Notes under the pieces: model-generated | Seen by the model: the letters and a program-made list of their open reading frames with translations, nothing else | Databases searched by the model: none | What the model was told of the DNA's origin: nothing | Shown: positions 33,720 through 45,965 of the stretch, piece after piece | Numbering within the stretch: the first letter of the stretch is position 1 | Layout of the letters: each line of letters begins with the position of its first letter | Source of the DNA: Doryteuthis pealeii | Taxonomy: Eukaryota > Mollusca > Cephalopoda > Myopsida > Loliginidae | Assembly (NCBI GenBank): GCA_023376005.1 | Contig: CM042150.1 | Span: forward strand, 73,936,131 to 74,000,130 | Direction: 5' to 3' | DNA length: 64,000 nt | Made by a program: the position numbers and the translations under genes

Positions 33720-34090
33720 TTTTGTTTGAGATTTGATTAAAGTAAAAAATCTCAAAGGAATTTAATGAATCTAATGTATAATCCATAAAACTGGATTCAA
33801 CTCAAAATGAGTCTGATGTATAATCCATAAAATTGGATTCAACTCAAGATGAGTCTGCTCTTGATAAGTGTTCAATTTTTGTTACTGATGATATTAATGA
33901 TAATGATAAGAAAAGGCCTCAAAATCTGTTGAATGTTGAAGATTTCAGTGGTAACAGTTTCCACACATTTTGTTGAATGAATCATTATCAGAGGTAGAGA
34001 CAACTCATGAGAATTCTGTCTCTGATTCATTTGATGAAGCAACCAATTATAAATGGTATCTATTCTGGATTAAAACAAGCCTTTATAAAA
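33720..34090 (+). pseudogene. Protein-like remnant with repeated SIKLDSTQ unit
   Basis: The plus strand reads two units of SIKLDSTQNESDV/SIKLDSTQDESAL separated by stop codons (52-bp repeat, about 33770-33855). It then reads DKCSIFVTDDINDNDKKRPQ to a stop at about 33977, and after a one-base shift LLNESLSEVETTHENS and NYKWYLFW. The acidic, codon-like text across a frameshift suggests a decayed coding sequence, perhaps a continuation of the hAT-like fragment or a processed pseudogene. The product is not recognised. Confidence 0.3.
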
Positions 34091-34244
34091 GAAACACGCC
34101 CTTGTCACATCCATATTTGGAATTATGAAAATGTATTTAATTTTATTGGGAATGTAACAAGTGTGTGTGTGTCCCTGCTGTAATTCTTTTGGGAATCCTA
34201 AGTAAACTTTTTTTTCAATGAGTGATGAAGATTTGGTAATATTA

Positions 34245-34398
34245 GATGAAGGTCAATAAAATGATGAATGGTAAGAACAGATGAAGGTCAATAAAATGAT
34301 GAAGGTTGGTAAGAGCAGATGAAAGTCAATAAAATCATGAATGGTAAGAGCTGATGAAGGTCAATAAAATGATGAATGGTAAGAACAGATGAAGTGGT
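34245..34398 (+). repeat. Minisatellite of about 35 bp, four to five units
   Basis: Units of GATGAAGGTCAATAAAATGA followed by TGAATGGTAAGAAC. One unit reads GATGAAAGTCAATAAAATCA. The minus frame at 34288-34470 is a by-product. Confidence 0.85.
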
Positions 34399-35104
34399 AT
34401 TTTTTTCAAAAAGTGATACACTAAAACTATGCTTTAGTGTTCCATTAGTCAATACCAATTTGGTGATCATAACTGTTGTTGAGTCATGCTATTGAGTGTG
34501 AATTATATTCTATTATACTAAGATATTATTTGTTTTATTTCTTGTCATCTTTTTTTTAGCTCTATTTCATCAAGGCTTATGCAAAAAGTACAAGTCATTG
34601 TTTATTATATAATTCTATCAGGCATTTTTGCATCAATTTCATCATCAGTAGTGATTGACTGGTTCACATTTGCAAAAAACTTTTTATACTATCAGCAAAT
34701 CATTTTGGCAATTAATCATGTGTGACATTTAATTAATCCTAAATGTGGAAGATGTGAAAACTTGTAATTAGCTGTGACTTTTCAGAATTAATGAATCAGA
34801 ATCATTTATCATTAAAGATGTATTCAAGTAGAATTTGATTTACTCAAATATTAAACGTTTAAAAAATACTTCTTTATGAAAAATGATCAGGGTTAGGGGA
34901 GATCAGAAAAACAGAATTTAGAAATAACAAGGGAAAAACCTTTAATCTTTACGTTGTTGGTATTTGGCATTCTTACTTTTATATGGATAAGACTAAAAAA
35001 AAAAAGGTTTTAAAGATTTATCCATGGTTTATCCATAGTGTCTTATAATCTTAAACTAATCATGTTTAATATGACAAAAAATGAAAGAAATAAAAATTGC
35101 ATAA
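34399..35104. other. AT-rich DNA, nothing recognised
   Basis: No element or gene seen. Confidence 0.5.
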
Positions 35105-35280
35105 ATATTTATTAATAATGGAGATTCGCTTCTGGTTTTTGTCTGTAACAAAAATTACGTCACTGCTTACGACACATTACCTAAAATCGTCATAACATAG
35201 AATAAATACACTCAAAATTTGAAAATGTTTCAAAAATCTATTTTTACATCGCCCAGATGGCGTTTTTTATTTTGTACTAG
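35105..35280 (+). mobile_element. Short Helitron-like element
   Basis: The left part has TAATGGAGATTCGC and TTTGTCTGTAAC, matching the left end of the element at 1169. ACGTCACT follows in both. The right end has a small hairpin (CGCC, CAGAT, GGCG; 35250-35262), then CTAG at 35277-35280, with T after it. It is about 175 bp long and non-coding. The exact TC start is not clear here, so it is less certain than the copy at 1169. Confidence 0.6.
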
Positions 35281-35379
35281 TATATATAAGGGATATAATC
35301 ATGTTTCAACTGCTATAATCCATATATTTTCAATGCTGTGGAGTTTGGTAATAACAAATACCTAAAAATATTTTTATTG

Positions 35380-35480
35380 CATAATGTTCCACTAGAAATG
35401 TAAAATCCTACTATATTTGGTTCAGAAGAAAATTGACATTTTATAAAAAGTTCATAGGTGTGCATTTATTTATGGGTTAT
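35380..35480 (+). repeat. Dispersed repeat pair E, first copy
   Basis: Shared with 38745-38865: ATAATGTTCCACTAGAAATG, then a TTAGAAGAA/TTCAGAAGAA word, then an AGGTGTGCAT/AGGTGTACAT word and TATGG. Same orientation. Too diverged and short to classify. Confidence 0.4.
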
Positions 35481-35696
35481 ACTGTATCTATATTTATATA
35501 TAAATAATAAAGATTTGTACATTACATATTATACTAGACTCTGCTTTTGTACAATATAATGATACTTTTCACAAACAAAAATTTAATTTACCCATGTGTT
35601 TGCTTCTTGTGCTTGCATGCCTTTTTCTAGAATTTTTCAAATCAGCTCTCTTTAAATACATTTTACTGAAAGATTTTAGATATTTCCACTACATAG

Positions 35697-35733
35697 GTGA
35701 CATATATATGCATATACATTTATATACATATAA

Positions 35734-35787
<54 letters not shown>
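35697..35787. repeat. (TA)n microsatellite with mixed left edge
   Basis: TATA/CATA words grade into about 25 pure TA units (35736-35786). Confidence 0.95.
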
Positions 35788-35789
<2 letters not shown>

Positions 35790-36019
35790 GCATAAGTTAG
35801 TTGTTTAAAAGGTTATTTAAAAAATTATTTTGTCTTACCTAATTTTTATATCCTCTAAACACACAGAGATTAAATCACATTTCCCTTACCATGATTGATT
35901 CAGGCACAGTAATGTAATTTGCTAAAAATACCCCAGTCAAATAGTTTAGGGATAGACACTCCAATTATCTGCTATTTTCATTAAATAACAAGTATGCACA
36001 AATAAAAGAAATGAATAAG

Positions 36020-36330
36020 AAAACACTTATACCTTGTAGGTTAACTGAAATGTTCGAATACAGCATCAAATCTACAAGACATTGATACAATTAGATTTCT
36101 TGCTGTTTCCAATGGGATTTTCTTCCAATATGGTTGCATGTTATTATGTAGAGTATTTGTATTTATAGACTAATTGCATCAGATATGAGTCTCTACCCTT
36201 TTGCCATATACTCTTGATGGGGTTGAGGTTCAGTGATTGGAACAGCCACAACAGCCGCAGCACTACCACCACAATGTTATTGTCTTTTGTATAAGCAGTT
36301 TGAACAATGCACTACAACATACAAGTATAA
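36020..36330 (-). mobile_element. Tc1-like transposase remnant, C-terminal part
   Basis: One minus-strand frame reads IVQTAYTKDNNIVVVVLRLL, then QSLNLNPIKSIWQKG. After a frame change it reads IPLETARNLIVSMSCRFDAV ending near FEHFS. This follows the Tc1 order: W-P-x-x-SPDLNPIExxW motif, then the W-x-x-I-P-x-E...NLIxSMxxRxxAV tail. The catalytic DDE residues upstream are not found. The diverged DLNPI (NLNPI) and the frameshift show it is dead. Confidence 0.65.
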
Positions 36331-36790
36331 TTCTATTCTCAATTCCAGTCCTTATGCACTTTGGTGAATTAGATATGCATATACATTTGAAGAAATATGT
36401 GGCTCTTTGTAGGAATTCATTACCCCACATTTCTTTAGGTCATTTTTTTTATTCTCACATACATTTTAAACTCTATTTTTTACTTACATCAACAGCAGTA
36501 ATTTTCATAATAAAATGTTGGTGAGTGAACATAACCATTTCTATGGAGTTTTTTTCCCAATTTACCAGATTTGAGTCCATTGAAATAGCCAATAATCATG
36601 TTGTATATATTTATAGTTTTGTAAGCAATATCTTACAAACATTCAGTATCTGATGTTGCCTTATATGATAACTTTAACTTGCTTAATTGTATGATGTCTG
36701 CCATAGATTCTGGTGACAAACTCTATATCTGATCAAAGTTACAATAATTCTAATAGAAAAATACTATAAATGACTAGAGATGGCTTAGAG
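36331..36790. other. AT-rich DNA, possible further Tc1-like scraps
   Basis: Near 36555 the plus strand reads NLPDLSPLK, reminiscent of the Tc1 SPDLSPIE motif in the opposite orientation, but too little supports it. Confidence 0.3.
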
Positions 36791-36794
36791 TAAA

Positions 36795-37000
36795 AGCACA
36801 ATCCTGTTGGGGCCTAGATTATGTTGGCTACATCCTTTTCAGAGGAGTAAGATCCAAAAAGTATGTCCTGAGTATGACACTAAACTGCAGCCAGTGGTAA
36901 GACTCCAGTTCTGTAACTTTTTGGTAAGCAGTCAACCGAGACCTACGTATACAGATATATCTGATGGTCTTGAGTCAACTCTTCATTGCTATTATTCCTT
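36795..37000 (+). repeat. Dispersed repeat family B copy
   Basis: Words TATGTCCTGAGTATGACACT, AAACTGCAGCCAGTGGTAAG, ACTCCAGTTCTGTAACTTTT and GAGTCAACTCTTCATTGCTA follow the family B order. Confidence 0.6.
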
Positions 37001-37639
37001 ATTTTATCTAATTTATAATATATGCTATGATGCACATGTCATTAAAAATAACAGTGTATATGAAAAACTTACAATGTTCTTCACTGTAGGTGAGTGCACA
37101 ATTAAGAATTGATATTGTTTGTTGCAAAGGAGGGGGGTGAATTTCACTTGGAACTTTTTAAAGACTTAGGCTGTTCCTCTAAATAACTCATTATCAACAG
37201 CTAATAATGTTTGACTATATTCTTAAATGAAGTGATGGACAAATGGTACTAAACTATTTCTAAAACTCTCAGCTAAAACTCTCTTTCTAAAACATTACAG
37301 CTATTATTTACAGAATTCTTTCAAATTCAGCTTGTTACTCTGTGTATTTGTTCAAAGTTAATAGTTACACAAAAATTACCACTAATTTTATTAGCATATT
37401 TGCATACTTTCAATCAAAAAGATGAGATTATCTATGTATGAATTCAAATTTCTGCCTTGGATTAAACTGTAGTATCTGTGTGTTCTGCCTAGCACTTCTT
37501 CGTAGGACCAGGATGGGATTTAAGTATAGTATATTTTCCTCCTTCTCATAATAATAAAGTTATAAAATTTAAAAAAAAAATGAAAATAGAATAATAAATT
37601 CATAGAACTATAATTATTTTAACATAAAGTTTCAGATTG
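37001..37639. other. Unique AT-rich DNA, nothing recognised
   Basis: No element or gene seen. Confidence 0.5.
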
Positions 37640-37713
37640 ATAAAAAATTGAAACAAAGATTAATGATAATACAACAAAAACAAAGATTTAAAAATAATGC
37701 AACAAATAGAAAG

Positions 37714-37746
<33 letters not shown>

Positions 37747-37855
37747 CATAATACCAAAATTAATAATGATAAATAAATACAAAAATTAATAATAATAGAA
37801 ATACAAAGATTTAAAAACACTACAACAAATACAAAGATTGATAATAATTAATAAT
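37640..37855. repeat. AAT-rich microsatellite and degenerate ACAAATACAAAGATTAATAAT repeats
   Basis: A pure AAT run at about 37708-37745 sits inside a longer field of degenerate 20-40 bp units containing ACAAAGATT and AATAAT. The Leu/Ile-rich minus frame here is an artefact. Confidence 0.85.
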
Positions 37856-38744
37856 ACTTTTTTATAATTTAAACATTCAAATAAGATGTATGTCTGTATA
37901 TATAAACATTATTTTATATGGAAGTAGATGATTGACTTATGAGAATCTCTCTAATTTATGCTTTCCATTGCTTATGTGAAGGGATAATAACAGATTTCAT
38001 TAACCAGAAAGATAATTTCCAGTTCTCTCATCTGTCAGATTGATTCACTGTGAATGTTATAATTAAAAGTGCAGATTAATGCACTTTTACAATGATAAGT
38101 TATTTAATGAACATGACTTTCATTTGGGGAAACAGATACATTTATGTCACATAATAAATTATTGAATTGTACGGGTAATTGTGACTCTCTATTTGAACAG
38201 TTTATTATTCTTTTTATCAATCTGACAGAAAAAAAAATGGATCCATTAATTTGGCCTCACCATTTTCTAAGGGACCAGGAAGAACCGTGAAGAAAAAGAA
38301 AATTTTGAAATGTTTTCCTTCAATTTCAAATAAAGATAAACAATAGTCAGATGTGTCAGGTTTTATACTTCAAACTTATTTATGGTTGTCAATCAGCATT
38401 CTCTTTTTGAAGGCAAAAATTTGGGACTTAAAACTTTACTGTAGTAACACTCATGAATAAGTACAATCCTACCAAATTTTTCTAATATGTAAATTAACAG
38501 CAGAATTTTATTATTTCTAGGGAAATCAGTCAAAATGGATATTATTAGATATCATTCATTACCAAACTCTGCAGCAATGAAACTCTGTAACACCCCCCCC
38601 CAAAAAAAAAAAATCAAATTTTGTTTGAAAATCTACTGACTATATAGAATTCTATTTAGTATTGCTATATTTTCATATTTATGGTTACTGAGTTTCAGTG
38701 ACTCAATGTTTTGTTACAAACAATACTTGATGATATCCATTTTG
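37856..38744. other. Unique AT-rich DNA, nothing recognised
   Basis: Contains a C8-A12 run at about 38593-38614. No coding-like reading. Confidence 0.5.
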
Positions 38745-38865
38745 ATTGAATAACATTCCACTAGAAACAATAAAATCATGTAATCTTGTTTAGAAGAAGA
38801 TTAAAATTTGATAAAAATATAGGGTAAAGGTGTACATATCTATGGTTGATAATGGTTTTCTTTTA
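38745..38865 (+). repeat. Dispersed repeat pair E, second copy
   Basis: See 35380-35480. The word CATTCCACTAGAAAC and the spacing that follows are shared. Confidence 0.4.
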
Positions 38866-38949
38866 TTATAGTTTATGGGGAATATAGGGAATAAGTCTTA
38901 CGGCATTAAAATGAAGAAATGAAGAGAGATAAAAATACAACTGGTTAGC

Positions 38950-39160
38950 TGTATATTTAATTTACTTTTATTAATCCCCACAATACGTCCCCACCCAAGT
39001 AGCAGAGCTATGGTAAGGATGCATCAGTGAGTCTTTTGTAAGGTGTGTGTCCGAAAGAAGGCAGAGATAGTTTTATTGCTCAGGCTTTAATGAGGTTATA
39101 GTGGCCTGTAGCGAGGGAATTTCTCCCTGGCTAAAAAGGACCAACTATATCTCTGTAGGG
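38950..39160 (-). mobile_element. LTR-like fragment related to the Gypsy remnant at 4740-5165
   Basis: 38955-39050 matches 5030-5125 in the same orientation, with CACCCAAGTAGCAGAGCTA, GATGCA and GAGTCTTTTGTAAGGTGTGT words. Beyond 39050 it continues with CCGAAAGAAGGCAGAGATAG and GGCCTGTAGCGAGGGAAT, which the first copy lacks. No pol sequence follows, so a solo or truncated LTR is the simplest reading. Exact ends were not found. Confidence 0.4.
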
Positions 39161-41520
39161 TTGTGGAAAGTTAATTTTGTATTTATGTGGAAAGTCAAAA
39201 GTGTGTTATTTTTATTTTTATTTGTCATTTTGGTTTCGTAGAAGGACTCGTTCGTTCGTTGGTTGCTTTGTTTGTTTTTTTTGGTGTCGGGTAATTCCTT
39301 TTGTTGGATTATTTTGTTGGCTTTCTCTTTTCTTTTGTGCAAACAAATCCTTTAATGAAACAAGAGGGTTATTGTCCAACTCTTTTGTCGTTGACAATTA
39401 ATTTTTTTCAATGTGTATTTGGTCAGGTCATCATGATGGAGAATTATGGCTGAAATTTCTATTTAATCGTTTACACGTGTTTTGCATGGGGATGAATTTA
39501 AAACTTGACCTTTTTATCCTGAAGAAGAACAAAAAGCAAACAAAAAACAAGTTGAAGAAAGGTAGAATGAGTGTTTATCTGAAGTTAAATCTTAGTTCAC
39601 TGATGATAAATTCACTTTTTTGTGTCTCATTTCTTTATTTATCTTCATTTTTTTATGAATAACTTGTGAATATTATTTAGATAGAATAGAATATTAACTT
39701 CTATCCAGTCAAATGTGACATATTACAAATCTAGTTAAGCTATCTTATCAAAAAAATGACAGCGTATAAGAAACTGATATTTCTTTAAGTCCTGAGAATT
39801 ATTACAAGGTTTTAGGATTTAAGTTTTTAAATCTATTTTTCAATTGGAGGTGGGATCCCATGTAATACGTATATGCAATCATGAAAATTTATTATAATCC
39901 AACTGTAAGACACCCACTAGAATCCATTACTCTACAAGTTAACTTTTATTTGTACTTGTAAAGTATGTTTATTTTATTCTAAAGTTATCTCCCGTTAGAA
40001 CCTTAAATGATTTGTTGTAGTATATCTATAAATACATGTTTTTTCTTTATCATTGCAAACAAAGATCTAAAATAGTAAAAGAATTCTGAGAATAACCCTA
40101 TAAGTTCAGAACACAAATGCATTCTTAAAAGAAATGTTGAATAGCCATCTTGTCTCTTTTTGGTGGTGGTTGTTCTTTATGTTGTCCCATCTTGTTTACT
40201 GCCTCACACTGTTTTATTTCCTCTTTGCTGAAATATTCATAATGAGGATATTTTCTGTGTACACACATTCTTTATTCATTTCAAGATGTCTTCTTACACA
40301 TTACCAACTTTGTATGACAGTCGGGAATTAGTATTCTTGATCATAGATAGAAATAAGAACCATACAAACTAAGGTCTGTCAACTTCAGCAGCTCTTGTCT
40401 GATTTGAAGTTAAAATCTATATTTTAACTGCCCTTAACTCTTTGCCTACCAAATTTCCCCCTATGGCTGTACCAAATTTTCTTGGTATTTTTACCTCTAT
40501 GATGGGATATTTCAAAGTTCATTATCTATACAATTCAGAACTCATCCTATTCAAATAAACCCCCATTACTATTGTAATCAGAGTCCTTCTGCTCAATTAT
40601 AATGAACTAACCATCAGTTGTTGTGCTTTGTTTGTGTGTGGTGGGAGAGCCTCTGTAAGTGGCTTAAAGTAGGTAAAGTGTTAAAAGTCACTGCCAGTCA
40701 GTTTGATCAAGTTGACCTCACTAGTTTCTGAGTACAGTTTTTTTTTAATTCTGTTTTAAATTAGCTACACTAAGTCAATTTATTATTCAACATTTTGTCT
40801 AATCAAAATCTAAATCTTAGATTTGAAAATTACCAAAATAAGAAAGAAGCAAACAAATGAAAAGAATTGTATTTTAGAGAAAGACATTTTCAATATACTT
40901 TGAACATCAACATTTTTTTAGTTATGCAAAGCTAACGTCAATTTCTTAAGAATACTTTCAAAATTGGATGGTTTAATTTGATGCATTTATTGTGGAAGCA
41001 ACTATAAAAGTTTAAGGCTTATTTAGACTAAATATAAACAATAACAGAAATAGTTTGATACTTTTAATAAGACACTAAATCAATATTTTTGAATTGCAGA
41101 TTTTGAGCTCATGCCTCACACATGCAATCTGATGAGAGATTTTATGTAGTAATATTTAGAGCTGTGAATTTGCAAATATCTTCTGAAATTTACTTTGCCC
41201 TGATTACAAAACTGCAACAATGAAAACATTTTGGAAAAAAAGTTATTTCTTTCTTTGCAGAATTACATTTTTTTTAAAAGTTAGATTAGTATGGTACAAT
41301 CCAAAAGAGAATAGAAATGAAGAAGTTTTTAATTCAATTCACAAGAGTAAATGTTTCTCATTCCATTGTCCATGCTTAGAGCATATCTTGTATCAGTTTA
41401 GTCTTCCTAGAAATTTTAAATATGGCATATAATAATTTAATAATGACCTATTTTACCATTCATTTTTTAATGAAAATAAATGGCTTAGTTGCAATTATTA
41501 TATTTAGTAGCATTGTTGAT
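39161..41520. other. Unique AT-rich DNA, nothing recognised
   Basis: It has a low-complexity CGTTCGTTCGTTGG patch near 39248. Open frames at 39177-39662 (plus) and 39145-39342 (minus) mirror each other and are compositional. The part at 40430-40690 is less AT-rich and may be an old repeat (starts CCCTTAACTCTTTGCC), not assignable. Confidence 0.45.
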
Positions 41521-41522
41521 AA

Positions 41523-41523
<1 letters not shown>

Positions 41524-41556
<33 letters not shown>
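41524..41556. repeat. (GT)n microsatellite
   Basis: About 16 GT units. Confidence 0.95.
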
Positions 41557-41654
41557 ATATATGTTTAAGAACATGCTCCTCATACATAGGACAGTAAATT
41601 ATTCCTTTCCAAATATTCAGTATTTTGGATTTAGTTTCTATTTACAGAGAATAT

Positions 41655-41880
41655 CTTGAGTGGTGTAATGGTTAGCTATGTAAGATAACTTTCCATTGAT
41701 ATTGCATTTGAATCTCACTTGGGGCCTACAAATTGTGCTTCTGGGTCCCATTAGTAACTACAGAAAATTTCATGGCTATAATTATAGTCATTCTTGAAAC
41801 TGGTGGAAAAATGAAGCCTTTTGGTGAATTATGGTAGTGATTTACTAAACTTAACTTAGTTGTGGCACAAGACCAGAAGT
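41655..41880 (+). repeat. tRNA-headed SINE-like copy (family C)
   Basis: The head GTGGTGTAATGGTTAGC (A-box-like) is followed about 35 bases later by TTTGAATCTCACTTGGGGC (B-box-like). The body after 41730 does not match family A. The copy at 50385 has a similar head. Confidence 0.5.
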
Positions 41881-42809
41881 CTGCAGCACCTAGTGATAAT
41901 CTAATAATAATGATCTACTATCCAAGCTTATTATTATATCACACAATAAATATAAGATTTATAGGGAGTTGCATGACAAATGATGGAAATTTGGGCATCT
42001 GCTTAATTGTTATATATGGTTTTAAGATGTTGAGATTAATTATCTAAGAAATGTAGTTTCCTCTCAAGTACAATTTGTACAATTCAATAAATTTTATTGA
42101 CAGAGAAAAATTAATAGAAAAGGAGATACATAAGGAAATGAGATACAAAAAATGTGAATGAAGGTATACATGTAGAAAGGTCTTTTATGGCATGTACATG
42201 TGTGTGCAAAATTTCTATGAAGTATGAAAGTTTGTGAGAGACTTATATATTTGAGAAGAGTTCTTTTAATTGCTGTTAGACATGCTTGTATACATGAAGG
42301 TAAGCTAATGGCATTGTATGCTGTGTACTATTTCATAGTGTTATGTTCAATGCATCACGAGTTTTGCTTGGGGCAGACATTCCTATTCTATCTCAGAGGG
42401 ATGAGACGAGACAGGCTCTTGCCTCTAGGCCATCTGTGAAGAAATAGAATGAGGTTTTCATGATATTTTCTTTTACACTAGACTCTGTTGTTGTGGCAAT
42501 ACTATGGTGCCATTAACAGAAACTCTTTAGGGAGACAGATTGTCCTAGATTACTTTTAACAAACCTTCACTTGTCTTCTCATCTCTTGCCTGTTGTGAGC
42601 TCTAAGCCAGCAAATATGAAAATTATAATTCACACTAATATATTCCTCATGAAAAGTTGTGTACATAGATAAAATTGCAAATTGATCAGTACAGAAATTT
42701 CTCTCAGTGCCTCACTCCCCATTGTGATAAACATACAAACATGCATATAAGGAAAATAAACTGCATTTGGTGATGAGGCAACAATTCTGGTGCTTGGGGA
42801 GTGTGGAAT
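41881..42809. other. Unique AT-rich DNA, nothing recognised
   Basis: Short frames (41862-42047, 42224-42439) have no motif. Confidence 0.45.
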
Positions 42810-43045
42810 CACCCCTTCGTTGCCACTACTCTCAGGTCCACTCTAACCCAGAGTAGTTGTACTTGTTAGGGTCCAATATATCGGTAAAAGATTTTTTTTG
42901 AAAATTATTTGATAGGAATACTGTGTACAAATTGTTTGTATTAGGAATAGTTACTTACTGGCTATAACTGTTTGCAAAGGATTTTGAAACCATATAATTG
43001 CTTAGTGCTTGCAAAAAAGACTTATTTTGGCATTAAATAACCGGA
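42810..43045 (+). repeat. Dispersed repeat family B copy, 5'-truncated
   Basis: Starts at the TCGTTGCCACTACTCTCAGG word, then CCACTCTAACCCAGAGTAGT, TGTTAGGGTCC, GAAACCATATAATTGC and GGCATTAAATAACC. The left part of the family (GACTGTATCCACT) is missing. Confidence 0.6.
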
Positions 43046-43074
43046 AAAAATGTTGACATGGTGTAAAACAATGC

Positions 43075-43178
43075 ATCCACACACTCACATATATGTATGT
43101 GTGTGTGTGCATGTGTATGCATCTGTAATTAAATGCAAATACATCAATATACTTTGATTTATTGATACTCTTACACAC

Positions 43179-43209
<31 letters not shown>

Positions 43210-43215
43210 TAAGCA
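43075..43215. repeat. Mixed TG/CA and TA microsatellites
   Basis: Alternating purine-pyrimidine words from about 43080, and a TA tract at 43180-43210. Confidence 0.9.
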
Positions 43216-44889
43216 TACATAAGTGTGTTTGTACAAGTTTATTTACACATATTTACTTTATTTTTAAACACATTAATGGTGGTAAATTACGCTGACAATT
43301 CTGATGGGTATAGATTTCTTCAGTTCTCAAAAAAATAAAAAATTTTAAAAAATGTTTAAAAAACCAACACCAAGAATTAAATAAAGAAAATGTTTTCTTG
43401 CATATGTTGGCTCCAAATTGTCTGTCCAAAATCATTGAACCTAGAAATTTATAGCCTTTCTACTAAAAAATCATAATGCATTTATTCTGCTCAAACAAGG
43501 TGAACCAACTCAGTCTTCTCCCAAATTGTTATTTACATTAAACTCTTGGCTTATCCAAACATGTCTATTTTATTGAAGATATATTTAAAAAAAAATCTAT
43601 TCTTGGGTTCAATGTAGAATTAGTAGTCCCTATTGGAATGAATCTTTCACCAAGACTTGGCTGGCTGAGTCAACAGAATTGTTTTTTACATTTGATGACT
43701 TTTTTTTATAGAGAATATTTTAAGATAAAATACGAAAATTGAAGAATCATGGCAAAACAATTAAACAAATAACAATTTAAATTAATTTAATTCAATACAA
43801 TATTTACACTTTTTTACAATTTGGTATGTTATATTCTTAGGAAACCATTGTCATTCATGAAGAAACTAGTATATTGATTTTTGTTTTGAATTAAACCAAA
43901 TTGTTGTTTAATTGTTTTTCTTCACTTTTTTAATTTGAATAGAGTTAAACCTCACATACTCCATTTTGATATCAATACTGCATTTATGCAACAGAAGAAA
44001 TATTTCTTTGTGGCTTTGATAAAGACTAAATTAGGGGATCTCCAAATTGGTTGATATCAACACTTAGGAGTCAATAAGTCATTTTAGGTGGTTGAAAATT
44101 ATTCTGGAGTCAATAAATTAGAAATTATTGATAAAAAACCATATCAATCTCCCATGATTACAGATCTTTGATAGAATTGCAATAAATGACAATGAAATTG
44201 CAATGGTGAAAGTTTGAAGAAAATTCCATTTGGTACGTCATTTGGTAAGACATCTGGCAAAATTTGTTTTGTTCACATTCACTTTAAAAATAAGAAAGAA
44301 ACTCTACACAAGAGAGTTCCTCTTGTTTTAAAGTGAAAAGAATAAGATTTGTAAATTGTATATTTTTTGCTTTTTCTTATGCTTTGAAATTTTTAAAAAT
44401 AGACAAGATACAAAACACAATTGATCTTTTCTTGTGGCTTGTTACTTAAGTAAGTTTTTATTTACTTAGTCTAGCACACAGGTATCACGTTACTGACACT
44501 ACCTACATTAGATATGATACAAAATGGTAAGAATTAAGTACAATATTCTACTAACTGGGTGGTCACTAATGGTGTAACCTACAATGGTTGGCTGTTACGG
44601 TGGATTGTGCTGTCTTTCTTAAGGAAAAGTTTTGCAATGTGCAATTATTCAATGTATTGTATAACAAAAAACCCTCAGTAATGAGTTGCATGAAACTCTA
44701 CAGGTGTGTATCAGATTAATAATAAAATAAAATTATATCACATAACTATAGATTAATGTACATTACATTAGATTTATGTATTATGATTGTATTTTATTTT
44801 AAATTGCATCAAGTAAGCCATTTTCAAAATAAGGTCAGGTTTTATTCTTTTCAGTCTATTTCCATTTTATCAGCATTTAATAACATGTT
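43216..44889. other. AT-rich DNA, nothing recognised
   Basis: Scanned without result for coding sense, tRNA shape or known element motifs. Confidence 0.5.
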
Positions 44890-45220
44890 TATATATAATT
44901 CTTTTAGATATGACTATATATGTTTTTGTATATCTTTTCAATTTTTTTGTCTTATTGAATCATCTTTATGATTGACTATATTTTCTATAATTAATTATAT
45001 TGTTTTCATTTGGTTATATCATTTTCATATTTGACAATATTTTAAAAAAATATTTTGTTATATCTTTTTATGTTTGATACTATCTTTATGTGAGACTATA
45101 TTGGTTTTAAGTTTTACTATACTTTCTATATGCCCTTTTTTAGATCTGACTTAATCATTTTTATAATTGACTATATTTTTTTGTTTTACTCTATTTTTTT
45201 TGCTGGACTATATGAGATTT
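44890..45220 (+). repeat. Degenerate tandem repeat of about 33 bp
   Basis: The word GACTATATTTT or a close relative (GACTATATATG, GACAATATTTT, GAGACTATATTG, GGACTATATGAG) recurs every 30-40 bases with T-rich filler. It is an old, decayed minisatellite. Confidence 0.6.
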
Positions 45221-45384
45221 GTTAAAGAAGTATTGAGACTGAATCTCTAATTACCACAAGCAATCAAGAAAATGTTAATTTAACAAAATAACCCTCTTAG
45301 CATTCAACATACTTATTTCAGTGAATTTTTCATTGGACAAAACACAATTTTATTTCCTTTTTCTGTCTAAGCCATTCAGCTGGC

Positions 45385-45385
<1 letters not shown>

Positions 45386-45430
<45 letters not shown>
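45386..45430. repeat. (TA)n microsatellite
   Basis: About 22 TA units. Confidence 0.95.
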
Positions 45431-45431
<1 letters not shown>

Positions 45432-45479
45432 AAATGTTAGGATATTCTGATTTGAAGTTTTTTAACTCCTTTTAAATAT

Positions 45480-45965
45480 TTCAGCCATTAGCAGGGCTTA
45501 GAATATGCTGACTGTATCCACTGAAAATGAGTAAGCCCCCCCCCCCTAAAAAGGAGTGTCCCAAGTATGACACTAAACTGCATATGCTGGTGATGCTCTA
45601 GTTCTGAAGTTCTGGTAAGTCTAGAGTACCTCTTCATTGCCATTACTCCCAGGTCAACTCTGATCTGAAGTGGTTGTACCTGTTAGGGTCTCAGCTATGA
45701 TTCAAATAAATCTGTTTGAAAATTATTAGTATTGGGTAAGAATACATGAAACCATATAACTGCAAAGAAATTATCATTATTAAATAGAATTATTAATGTT
45801 AAGAATAATTGAAACCATTTAACCATATGAAAATTATTGAAAATTAAGAATATGCAATAGAATGGAACATTGAAAATAGTATTATTGTAATCAAACATTT
45901 AGAAATAAATCAAATTTCAGCATTAAATAACCCATAAGGAGTTGATATGCTATTAAACAAATAAA
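45480..45965 (+). repeat. Dispersed repeat family B, longest copy
   Basis: Carries the whole order: TGCTGACTGTATCCACTGAA, a C9 run, AAGGAGTGTCCCAAGTATGA, CACTAAACTGCATATGCTGG, CTCTTCATTGCCATTACTCC, TGTTAGGGTCTC and GAATACATGAAACCATATAA. The tail GCATTAAATAACCCATAAGG precedes an AACAAATAAACC-type end. The CATATAAC word is repeated two to three times in the tail. It is useful as the family reference in this window. Confidence 0.7.

Noticed and set aside
36555..36720. Second Tc1-like fragment on the plus strand
   Set aside because: Only NLPDLSPLK and a loose tail resemble the family; too short and interrupted.
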